Assembly: GCA_023052935.1 (NCBI GenBank)
Contig: CM041297.1
Location: 89,960,021 to 90,024,020 of the forward strand
Length of the DNA stretch: 64,000 nt
Source of the DNA: Piezodorus guildinii
Taxonomy: Eukaryota > Arthropoda > Insecta > Hemiptera > Pentatomidae
Direction: 5' to 3'
Part shown: positions 52,464-61,984 of the stretch, piece by piece
Layout: each line of letters opens with the position of its first letter
Numbering within the stretch: position 1 is the first letter of the stretch
Program-made: the position numbers and the translations under genes
The notes under the pieces: model-generated
Database searches by the model: none
What the model was told of the DNA's origin: nothing
Seen by the model: the letters and a program-made list of their open reading frames with translations, nothing else

Positions 52464-52821
52464 TCGTTTTTGAACATAAGAGCAGTAATATACATGTATG
52501 ATATACCATTGGAAAGCTAACGATTTTAGAAAAAATATTACCTCATACACAAGCTTTTAAAAGTTAATAGAGAGTGATGAAATGAACATAAAACTAACTG
52601 ATTATTTTAGATAATAATGTAATAGATTTTTTAATGAAACACATGTTTCTATATAAATTCAATTTAATTAATTCCTTCATTTTACAGGTGCAAATAAAAT
52701 CATTAATAACAAAAAAAAAAAAAAATAAATTCCTTAATAGGTTCAAGTATTTTTATCTCTAACTGTTTTTGAAAATTCTTTCATTGATTTTAAAAATGGA
52801 GGTAAGTAAGTAAAAGTTTTT
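51901..52821 (+). mobile_element. R-family element, copy R4
   Basis: ACTTTCACTTACTATATATAG to GGTAAGTAAGTAAAAGT, with TG tract at 52014-52031. A small poly(A)-tailed insertion interrupts it at about 52682-52730. Confidence 0.8.
52675..52735 (+). repeat. Tiny poly(A)-tailed insertion inside R4
   Basis: AATTCCTT, then about 37 bp (CATTTTACAGGTGCAAATAAA context) and a 14-nt A run, then ATAAATTCCTT. The repeated AATTCCTT looks like a target duplication, so this is probably a severely 5'-truncated retroinsertion. Confidence 0.6.
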
Positions 52822-52829
52822 CCAGATCT

Positions 52830-53490
52830 CATTCGCTGGTTGTTTATAATTAACAGTTGTGAATTTAAAAAATAAAGAGAGAAAAAAAATAATAATAGTT
52901 TAAAAATCTGCCAACAGGTAGCAACACTATCCAAATGACAAACAAGCTCGTCAAATTCTGACGAGAAACTTTTATGTTGTATTAGGAAAACAGCAAGTAA
53001 CAAGAGCTCAACTGTTCGATCACTTGGAAAGTCGATCCTTCTGCTCTCTATAGGGTACAGCTAAAACTAGTATAGTCTATAAATCTACCACGAGATAGCA
53101 GCAGTCATTCCTCATTCCTCTTACTGACTTGTTAGTTGAGCTCCTATTGCTTACCATTCTCCTAATACAAGATAAAATTTCCTTGGCAGAATTTCATGTC
53201 CTAAGGTGGTGGTGGGTGGGTGGTTGGTTAATTTGAATTCTGGATTGTATTGATTGTGGTTTGATATGAAAAATTAAAGAAAGACAAAGAAAGACTTATA
53301 ATTCAAATAAAAATTATTCGAAAAACAGATTGTTTGTTATTTCAATATTTTAGTCATCCGTTCGTTAATTTATTATTATTAATTTATTTCTATAAGTAGA
53401 ATGAATGATTTTTTTCCCGAAGTTCATCTTTATATTTTCTTACACGTTTCAATTTTCTGTTATTCTGTATTTATTATTGAAACTGACATC
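52830..53490. other. No gene recognised
   Basis: AT-rich interval within the inverted structure; short frames only. Confidence 0.4.
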
Positions 53491-53499
53491 ATTTAATTT

Positions 53500-53615
53500 T
53501 TTTACAGAGAGATACAGTTTCAAAAAATAGTATCAGATATTTGATCACTAATGTGCATTTTAAGTTTCTGTTACTTTAGTAGTTTTTAATGAATTAACTG
53601 TGGTATTGTTTTATC
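53500..53615 (+). repeat. Outlying unit of the ~115-bp minisatellite
   Basis: AATAGTATCAGATATTTGATC, then GTGCATTTTAAGTTTCTGTTACTTTAG matches the units at 54.04-54.35 kb. Confidence 0.6.
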
Positions 53616-53689
53616 TTAGCCATTAGGGACAAAGGAATCGTATGTTGCTATAAATGTGAAATTTTGTATATGAATGAATTTTTTTTTTT

Positions 53690-53890
53690 TATTGAGGATT
53701 ATATAGTCGACTGTAGATAGATACTATTATTATAGGTGGAATAATCAGGAGTCAGTCTTTTTCTTATTTTATATTATATTATATTTTAATTTTGCCGACG
53801 TTTCGGCTCAAGCTTGTGAGCCATCATCAGGGCATTACTGACATAAAAAAATACATAGACTGACTCCTGATTATTCTACCTATAATTTAT
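53690..53890 (-). repeat. Penelope-like terminal repeat flanked by an inverted repeat, with hammerhead-like core (H2)
   Basis: On the minus strand 53834-53793 reads TGCC, CTGATGA, T, GGCTC, loop, GAGCC, GAAAC, GTC, GGCA: the intact hammerhead core with the classic GTC cleavage triplet. Outside it, AATAATCAGGAGTCAGTC (53745-53762) is the reverse complement of GACTGACTCCTGATTATT (about 53860-53880), so the ribozyme lies in the loop of a larger hairpin. Flank CAGTCGACTATA is shared with H1. Confidence 0.75.
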
Positions 53891-53950
53891 TTGAAAAAAA
53901 AAAATGGAAACGTTGACGATAGATAAAAGGAACCTTTGTTTGTTGAAAGT

Positions 53951-53990
53951 GAATTCTGTAGAAAGGGAAAAGTCCCGAAACGTTGATTCC
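53951..53990 (+). ncRNA. Hammerhead-ribozyme-like motif (H4)
   Basis: GAATT, CTGTAGA, A, GGGA, AAAG, TCCC, GAAAC, GTT, GATTC. GAATT pairs with GATTC (stem I) and GGGA with TCCC (stem II). One core base (A6) is changed, so it may be inactive. Stem sequences differ from H1-H3. Confidence 0.5.
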
Positions 53991-54039
53991 AAATAAAATT
54001 ATTATTAAATAAATTTGTAAACCGATTTCTTAATCATTA

Positions 54040-55020
54040 ATTGGTTTACAGGGTTAGTATTTCTGAATATAGTAATAGATTTCGATCGCGTATGAGCGTT
54101 TTAAGTTTCTGATACTTTTGTATTTTTTGTTGACGATGATATTATTGATTAGGTTTCCAAGGACATTATTTCCGAATTTAGTTCTGTCTTTTGTTACGCA
54201 TGCGCATTCCAGTTTCTGCTACTTTTGTACTTTTTATTGATGGAGAATTATTGATTCATTTAATTGGTTTTGAAATATTTTGTTTCCGAAAATAATATCA
54301 GATTTCTGATTGCGTGTGCGTGTTTCTAGTTTCTGTTACTTATGAAAATTTTTTTTTTTTTCATATCGGTATAGTTTAGGTTCAAAAGTAATAGAAACTA
54401 AAAAATATATAACCTATACCCTAATATAGTTTTTTATAGGCAATTAATTAATATGAAAAGCAATAAATAATTCAAATCTGATATCAAAAATTGGTATTTG
54501 TGTGGCAAATTAAAAAAAAAAAAATGTTCCTGTAGTTTCAGAGAAATGCTGCGGACGGCTGACAAACCGATTTTTTTTTTATTCGTTATTCGGGTTCTAC
54601 GTATCTTGAAAAGTAAGCTCTCAAATTTTGAGTGGGATTAATTTTTTTTTGGTCGATTACAAACGTTCATTATTGAAAGTAATAAACCAACATGCATACG
54701 ATATCTAAAATTTGATACTATATCCGGAAACAGCTTTCTTTTAAACCTATTAAATGATACCTGCATCAGTAAAGTAACAAAAAAACGCAACGCACATGCG
54801 CGATTAAAAATCTGTTCCTCTATTCCGAAATAGCATTCTCGAACAGTAACTCGAAACGCGCATGAGCGATCAAAACTTTGATACTATTTTTGACATCAGC
54901 ATTCTTGTATTACAATACCTGCATCAATAAAAAGTGCAAAAGTAACTAAATCATCGTAATAAATTTGATCCTATATTCGGAAATAGCTTCCTTTAAAACC
55001 TTTAAAATGATACCAGAATT
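54040..55020. repeat. Inverted minisatellite, ~115-bp units in opposite orientation
   Basis: Plus-oriented units at about 54040-54150, 54151-54265 and 54266-54350 share CCGAAAATAATATCAGAT, a GCGTATGAGCG/GCATGCGCA block and AGTTTCTGTTACTTTTG. Minus-oriented units at about 54660-54800, 54800-54920 and 54920-55015 carry the complement (ATGAGCGATCAAAACTTTG, AAAAGTGCAAAAGTAAC). The centre, 54350-54660, holds a different repeat also seen at 60.55-60.66 kb. Confidence 0.7.
54580..54672 (+). repeat. Dispersed repeat shared with 60.55 kb
   Basis: TCTCAAATTTTGAGTGGGATT, then TTTTTTGGTCGATTAC and AACGTTCATTATT match CCTCAAATTTTGAGGGGAG, ATTTTGGTCGTTGAC and AAGGTTCATTATT at 60578-60640. The element type is unknown. 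Confidence 0.6.
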
Positions 55021-55179
55021 GAATTTTATAGGTTTTAAATAGAGTAGGATTAGCAACAACTTTTTTGATATGATTAAGAGAGAGTGGCTAAGCTATTTAT
55101 TGTACAAAATGTTTTACGGCGCATAGTGGAAAATATGACCGGTTTAGGTGTATAAAATTCTGAAACTTACTATACTAAA

Positions 55180-55884
55180 AATTACATTAAAAAAATATTT
55201 TTTTCTGTTTTCTCCTGTAGTTGGGTATCGAATTTATACAATTTTTATATTTACCTGTTTTTCATCAGCCTTAATAAGATAATATAGTTATTTATATTGA
55301 ATCTACAAAATTAAAGGTACTTTAGAGGAAGAAAATTTAAAATGTCGGCATTTGAGCCCTGTCAGACCATTTTAATCAGAATAAAACCTACATGATAATA
55401 AAGCCCATTAAATTTTACATCGATATACCGAGTTTAATCAAAATCGTCGGAACCGTTTTCGAGAAAATCGAAAAAAAGGTGCAAAATGTATGGTATAAAG
55501 TGCCTCTTCTGGTAAGCTCATTTTGATGAAAAAAGTTTTGTCACGTCTCGGGCGTATAGTTGTCTTAAATATGAAATTTCAGTTTCATAGGACTTACCGT
55601 TTCCGCCCGCGAGTTACCACACACACACACACACACACACCCACAGACCTTGCGGGACTTGGTTATTTGGACTCAGGGAACCCTAAAACGTTGAAAACTG
55701 GAATTAGAAAATTTTTACGATCGCAATACTTCCCCTAACTATATATAGTAAGTGAAAGTAATAATACATCAAATCTAATTATGGCTCGGAGTTGCTGAAA
55801 CCTGCTAATAGACGTATTTTATATAATTTAGTAAACTCTTCAAATTATAGATTGTAAAACTTTTGATTCGGCGTGTTGTGTCTG
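55180..55884 (-). repeat. Right arm of the 4.1-kb inverted structure, including R-family copy R5
   Basis: The reverse complement of 51780-52463. R5 occupies 55181-55759 (minus), truncated at the inner side; the outer ~125 bp (to GGCGTGTTGTGTC) is non-R sequence shared with the left arm. Confidence 0.85.
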
Positions 55885-55889
55885 AAAAA

Positions 55890-56940
55890 ATTATGTATCA
55901 TCCAAAATGCAAAAAATTGCAAAAAGTCTTTGTAATATTTAAAGACAAGAATGATTGATGAAACAAATCTTAGGTGTAACTTGGGGTTATATAGTTTTTT
56001 GTTATTGAATAGGGGCATACATTTACAAAATGCTAAATTATCTCTACAGGTAGATTGCAATGTATATCCAATAACGATTTTGGAAATATAATGTCTTACC
56101 TGTCTCAGCAATGTCCATTGTTAAATAAAAGCTAAAAGACTTTACGCTAAACACACCTTGAACATAATAAATGGCCATCCAATAAAGATAATCCCACCAA
56201 CGGTTATTAGGCACTTGATCGAACAGGTACGATTCACTCATTAACTATTTATTTGTAAACACGGTATGGTGGGAAATATTAGTATTAAGGGTCTTGCCAA
56301 CTAATAATAAAAAAATGAAACACTGGAAAATTACCAATTTTTGTCTTGACTTTTGTGCACTTTTGTGCGGCGGTTAGGATAAGCGATAATGATAGTGAAG
56401 TTTTTAAACAGAACATGTATATTGTTGGTAAATAAATTTATTTAATAAGAAAGAAATATATTTAGCTACATATATTGCAATGAGACAAATATTACAGATT
56501 TTTTGGGAAGATTTAAAAGGACCTGAGCAGTGGGATCATTTCTAGAAGATATGCGAGTTTTTAAATTTTATGGACCAGGAGTTTTAAAGTTGATTTAATT
56601 GAAGTTTAATCAGCTGAATAAATATCATCAAAATAAAAAAAAACAATTTAAGGTTTAGGTGAAATGAAAAGTGAAAAATTCATTTCGAGAAAGTGTTACG
56701 TAATGAATGCAATGCAAGTAACGTTTTGTTTAGAGAAAGTGCTTCCTTTAACCACTAATAGCCACAAAAGGCCTTGCGATCACTAAATGCGTAAATAGTG
56801 CGACGAGAAGGAGCAATTGTATTTAACTTTTACACAAATAATCGCTGTCACGTAATTAAAGTTATATCAAGACAATTAAAGTCAGGCGTAATCATTTTTA
56901 ATTATAGTTATTTGCTTTTCTCCCACCTAGCTTTCATTTT
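55890..56940. other. No gene recognised
   Basis: AT-rich interval; short open frames on both strands without similarity. Confidence 0.4.
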
Positions 56941-56942
56941 TT

Positions 56943-57747
56943 ACTTTCACTTACCTATATATGAAATATATAGTAAGGGAAAGTATTGCGATCGTGAAAA
57001 TTTTCGAATTCCAGTTTTCAACGGAAATACTCGTTTTTGGGTCACCTGAGTCCAAATAACCAAGTCCCCCAAAAAGGTCTGTGGGTCTGTGTGTCTGTGT
57101 GTCCTTGTGTGTGGTAACTCTAGCGCAAAAACTAAAAGTCGTACGGAACTGAAATTTCATATTTAGACTACTATACGCCCGAGATGTTACAGCAACTTTT
57201 TCACTAAAATTGGCAATGGATACAAGTAAGGAATTCCAAAATAGGGTAGCACGAATAACAAAAGATTTTTTGACGGAGGCAGATCTGTGAGAAGGTATAC
57301 ACAAGTTTATGGGTTGGGATCTAGTGTTTACTGAATGGACAGAGGAACAAGTGGTAAGCATATCAAGAATATAAGGAGGTATTTTTTATGTTGAAAAATC
57401 GGAATAGACAGATGTAGTAATTTTTGTTTTTTTAAATATAAACACTAATATGAACGTGTAATATACCGTTGAAAAGAGAAAGATTTTTAGAAAAAAAAAT
57501 TAGCCGATATACAAGGCTGTAAAAGGTAATATAAAGTTGCGAATATGAAATAAACTTATTACTGATTAACAATTTAATGTAGTTGTATAATGTAATCTTA
57601 ATCATATGTTTCCTACGGAAATGAATACACGTTTTATTAAAATCAACTTAAAATATTTTTCTAATTGAAGTATATTTAATAGTTTTTAAACTGATTTCAA
57701 CAGTCGAGGTAAGTGAAAGTCGTGTGTTGCCGCACCAGATTTTTTTG
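56943..57747 (+). mobile_element. R-family element, copy R6, interrupted by a LINE tail
   Basis: ACTTTCACTTACC, TATAGTAAGGGAAAGTATTGCG to GTAAGTGAAAGT, CGTGTGTTGCC, GCACCAGATTTTTT. The microsatellite site has a mixed GTCT/GTGT tract. A LINE fragment interrupts the middle at about 57205-57372, and the second half is more diverged than in R1/R2. Confidence 0.8.
57205..57372 (-). mobile_element. CR1/L2-like LINE C-terminal fragment inside R6
   Basis: Minus strand reads SVNTRSQPINLCIPSHRSAS, then VKKSFVIRATLFWNSLLVSI. TRS....L..P..R....K.SF.IRA..LWNSLP is the characteristic C-terminus of CR1/L2/Crack-type LINEs. It is severely 5'-truncated. Confidence 0.65.
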
Positions 57748-57749
57748 AA

Positions 57750-58025
57750 CTGGATTGGTACCGATTGTTAATAGATATAATTTCCTCTGATTTGTGTACT
57801 TTCTATTATTTTCGAGACTTTCACCCAGAGCATGTTAGATCCAAAAACGGTCCGGTGCTCATCAAGCAGGGCATAGTAGAAAGTCTGGTTCAGAAGAATC
57901 AGGCAAATTTGCATCCCTCTCTTTGATCCTCAGCACCGAAGTTTTGATAATGGAGCTTCAAGACCGTTTAAAGTGTACGGAAGAGGCCTGTGGATAAAAC
58001 AAGACACCAAAAGGAGCTTATATTT
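57750..58025. other. Unassigned, moderately GC block
   Basis: No convincing protein similarity on either strand; HPEHVRSKNGPVLIKQGI is the longest plausible run. Confidence 0.25.
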
Positions 58026-58029
58026 TATT

Positions 58030-58235
58030 TCATGACTAGCTACCCGTACTTGCTTTGCACGGTTGCGATTTGATGTGACGTCATTTATGTTCAGGAAAGT
58101 TTAGTTTGAACAATTAAGACTTTATCACTTAGGGATTACGAATTCATCGTAAATTTAGCAAGAAGTTATTATGTTTATATGTTTATATGTTCATAATGTC
58201 TATTCATTATTATATTTGATCATCGGCAGAAATTA
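58030..58235 (+). repeat. Dispersed repeat ending ACTAGCTACCCGTACTTGC (plus copy)
   Basis: It matches 63622-63410 in reverse: GACTAGCTACCCGTACTTGC / AACTAGTGTACTCGCCCC, TATCACTT.GGGA, TAGCAAGAA, GTCTATTCATTATTATATTT and ATCGGCAGAAAT. The ACTAG..ACCCG..CTTGC..GCACGG phrase is widespread in hemipteran and other insect repeats. Confidence 0.7.
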
Positions 58236-58249
58236 AAAAAAATATTTTT

Positions 58250-59730
58250 TTATTAAAATTTACAACTGTATTTTGTAATACAACAAGTAAATGTGTTGGT
58301 AATGATAAAATACATGAAAAAAACATGAAGAGAAAATGCCCATTGGCATCACTCTACTAGGTAACTAAACTAGAAGGTCTCAAGGCCATCTTCTTTTCAG
58401 ACGCCTCGGAGGATAGTCTGGAATTGAAGAGGAAGCAAGGATTGAAACTAGAGGATTAGAGTGGGAGTGGAGTTTGTCATGGAAGGATTGATACCTGGTT
58501 CGGGCCAAATCAACAACATATGGGATGTTAAGGCCTTTATGGATGAGTTTATTTGTGACAAAGTAAGGAGCATTGAGGATTTTGGATTGTAAGGATTGAA
58601 TACGGGAAGAATTTGATGGTTTCGTAGAGCCCCAAAGTTCAATTCCGTAAGTCCAGATAGGCCTTATGATGGTGATATAGATGAGCCTTTTGTAGATAAG
58701 TGGAAGATTGAAGCGTCTGTCCAGTAAGTGGTGTAGTAAGCGAAAGCGACGGGCAGTTTCTTGTGGTTTCAGTCTTGTGTGGGGATTCCATGTTAGACGT
58801 TTGTCAAGTAGAAGTCCAAGGTAGCGGATCTGTTCAACTGGAACAAGCGGAGTATTATTAAAGGACACTGTAGTGTAGGCAGGATGTCATAGGTTTACGA
58901 CGAAGAGTAAAGGAAATTTGGTGGGATTTGTTGGAGTTGATTTTGATTCTCCAATTCTGACACCATATCTCAAGCTCTAGGATGTGGGATTGAAGAGTTT
59001 GAGAGGCAATAGTAGGTTATTGACTGATAACACACAAGTGTCATCAGCATAGGTAGAAAGAAAGGTGTTGGGATGGGTTGGGATATCAGCTGTATAGACT
59101 GTGTAGAGGATGGGTCCTAGGATACTACCCTGAGGAACACCAGCAGACTGAGTAAAAAGGGATAATAGAAACTATTGTGGTTTATTTTGAAGGATCTTTT
59201 AGAGAGGTAGGACTGAATGATGAGGTAGTATGTAGGAGGGAGGAATTTGCGGAGCTTGTAAAGCAGTCCCGGGTGCCAAACCCGGTCAAAGGCCTGTTCT
59301 ACAGGCTCCCGTGCAGTACAATCCGCGCTCCAATGCTGAAGAGACACCATCCACCACACGGTCCGGGATTATCTGAAAAGTCTCAAGGATAGGATAAAGT
59401 CGTTTAAGGATCAGTCTCTCCAGGATTTTACCCATAATGGGTAAAAGAGATATAGGACGGTAAGAGGAAGGGAGTTCCAGCGGCTTTTTGGGTTTAGGGA
59501 TCATTTTAACAATGGATAACTTCCAGGATTCAGGAAAATATGTGGTTCGGAGAATGGCATTGTAAATATAGGTAAGGAATACAATGGATTTTCTGGGAAG
59601 TTGTTTTAGAATATTGGGAGTGATTAGACGATCTAAATCACTCCCAATATTCTAAAACACGATGTCCAGGAGCTTTGCGGGAAGGTAATCAGGGGAGACC
59701 CATTTAGTGAAATGGTCTAAAAGTAGACGT
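58250..59730 (-). mobile_element. Jockey LINE family 2, decayed copy (minus)
   Basis: RT blocks on the minus strand: KPSSYRPISLLPIMGKILE-like (59504-59286 frame), VEQAFDRVWHPGLLYKLRK, ILGPIL-type residue (59130), a degraded TYADDT segment near 59060 that still encodes the Ala-Asp-Asp triad, then IRYLGLLLDKRLTWNP, IIRPIWTYGIELWGS and SSSIPDYPPRRLKRRWP (58868-58380). The 3' UTR reversed contains GCCCATTGGCATCAC. Several frameshifts are present, as is a local hairpin-forming duplication at 59605-59658. Confidence 0.8.
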
Positions 59731-59734
59731 AATT

Positions 59735-60095
59735 AATAACAATATTAGTTTATGGATTCATAACTACTTTTAATTTATTTTAACAACTTACATACGATTT
59801 GGTACGCAATAGTTTTTCTAAAATCTTGAGTACTTTATGGAAGAATATAACTTGTACGAAACTGTACGGTGAAACATTGAATAACCATAACCTCCTTCAT
59901 CACAACATATTTTCATAAGTTTATGCCCTTAAAACAACTTATTTTTAACTAAACAACTTTTACGGCTTATTTTATTTTATATTAACTTTTCTAAAATCTT
60001 GCGCTTTCCAATGATACATTATACGTCTATATTACTACTTATAATTCAGGAATAATTAATAATTTTTCTTTTAAATTTTTTATTATTATTATTTT
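59735..60095. other. No gene recognised
   Basis: AT-rich; contains AATAACAATATTAGTTTATGG (59738-59757) whose reverse complement recurs at 63129-63150. Confidence 0.35.
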
Positions 60096-60097
60096 TT

Positions 60098-60395
60098 GAA
60101 TCACCTGTAGCAGGGTGGCTAGCATAGCAGCCTTCCATACCTAAGGTCACAGCTTGAAACTAGCAGGTGGTCCTAGGATATTTTAATGTGAGTAAAAAAT
60201 CCTTAGTTATGCTGCCCTTCGGAGGGGACGTAAAAAGGTGGTCCCGAGCTTGTACGGTATCAGATACTCGTTAATGATCTCTATCCTAATAAAATCTGGA
60301 TAGGCAAAATTTTGGACTCCCACGGTATCATCGTCGATAAGCATAAAGTATAACATATGTCAGTAGCATAAAGTGACGTAAATAAACAAACAATC
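60098..60395 (+). repeat. SINE family A, copy A4
   Basis: Head GGGTGGCTAGCATAGCAG, decayed B box (AGCTTGAAACT), body AGTAAAAAATCCTTAG, CCTTCGGAGGGGACG, AAGGTGGTCCCGAGC, tail GGATAGGCAAAATTTTGG and GTATCATCGTCGATAAGC, ending in a GTAAATAAACAAACAAT run. Confidence 0.7.
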
Positions 60396-60549
60396 CTTTT
60401 TTTTTATAATTAATTAAAAAAAAACTAATACTTGAACAACTTTCTATTATTATATTATGTCTATTGCACTTTTGATAAATAGAATTATTTTATCTTCTTC
60501 TTCTAAGGGGTACTGTATGATGTGGCTAGAAAAGTCCCTTCTGTTTTTT

Positions 60550-60660
60550 TTTTCTTTATTCGGAATCTTGAAACCTGAGCCCTCAAATTTTGAGGGGAGT
60601 GGGGAGTAATTATTTTGGTCGTTGACAAAGGTTCATTATTTAAAAAAATATACTAAAAAC
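60550..60660 (+). repeat. Dispersed repeat shared with 54.58 kb
   Basis: See 54580-54672; the shared phrase is GAGCCCTCAAATTTTGAG followed by TTTTGGTCGTTGACAAAGG. Confidence 0.6.
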
Positions 60661-61530
60661 CAAGAACCAGAAATAAAGCTAAAAGTAAATAGAACATTGC
60701 TTTTAATAGGCGAGATAACAGCGTTTCCTCATCACAAGTAGTGGTCCTGGACTACCGTGACGATTTTATTTATTTTTTATTGAAATATATCACGATAGGG
60801 TTGTTGTGATCTATGATGATAAAAAAATGTTTTCATTTTCATGTAACCTGAGCTTTTACTGATCTCCGATTCCATTGTTCTATTATCACAACTGTTAGAT
60901 AACACAACGCAGGTAGAATACAATTATCTAAGTTTCGTAGGTTCGATAGGGATTGAGATAGACAGCGATGAGATGGGCTGATGATTGTACAGTGACTGAC
61001 GTATTTTATAATCCCCATTCAAGGGAAGTTGCCAAATGATCGATTAAATAATCGCACATCATTATTATTGATTCAGATAAATACGTCACTCGAAAAAATA
61101 TCTGTAGCTTCCGACAATTGCCGGAAGTAAAGCATTTTATGATGTGAATTTTCAACAATGTATGGTATATGATAACACAGCAAGCAATCGTTAAATAATT
61201 ATAGTTTTCTCGAAAAGTTAATTATGTTAGTTAAGCTAAGTTAAAACAACTTAATACGCAGTCTCCTGTTGAAGATACTTGGTAGTCATGTTAATCATTG
61301 GGCAACTAATTGTTACGATAAACCAGGGTGAATCAATCCTAATTCATAACAATAAATTACACTGACTGCTATTAAAATACTTGAAAATGTTTATTTATTT
61401 CTGGTTATGATACAAGGAATTTTGTTGGGAGAAGCCACGATGGCTTAAAATGTAGTTATTTTGACTTTGAAGCAACAACTGTTTCGAACCGAATGTTTTA
61501 TTCTAATACCTTGTATTCTACCTCTCCCTA
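60661..61530. other. No gene recognised
   Basis: AT-rich interval without recognisable features. Confidence 0.4.
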
Positions 61531-61690
61531 TATATAAAACGAGACCGCGATTGTTGGTTTCTGCGAACTCCTTCTGAACCACTGGACTGATTTTGATCAC
61601 TTAGGGCATTATTTCCTGAAGATTTATAAGTAAAACGCATTGCAATTTAACTTTTCTTTAGGAGGGGAAACCAAGACATCAAAAATTTTT
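61530..61690 (+). repeat. Dispersed repeat fragment (ACTGGACTGATTTTGAT type)
   Basis: CCCTATATATAAAACGAGACC, GATTGTTGGTTTCTGCGAAC and TGAACCACTGGACTGATTTTG form wording common in insect LINE/Helitron 3' regions. No ends were determined. Confidence 0.4.
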
Positions 61691-61984
61691 CGTGAAATAG
61701 GAGTAGTCATATAGACGTATAATATAGCGCAAGATTTTAGAAAAGTTAATATGCAGTAAACAAAATTGAACAACATAATATAAAGTTTTTGTAAGCACAT
61801 AACCTCATGAATATATGTTATTGATAAAGATAGTGGTTATGATAGTGCAAGTTGCCACCGTCGTACAGTATCTATAACGTAGTAGTTATATTCTTTCATT
61901 CACTACGCAAGGTTTTATAAATAATATAACATACTAAGTTGTAACTAAGTTTTTGTAATTAATAGTAAATTATTATAACTATCC

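Noticed and set aside
57780..58000. Viral or BEL/Maverick-like coding remnant
   Set aside because: The short readable run does not match any motif I can name; no polymerase, integrase or capsid signature.
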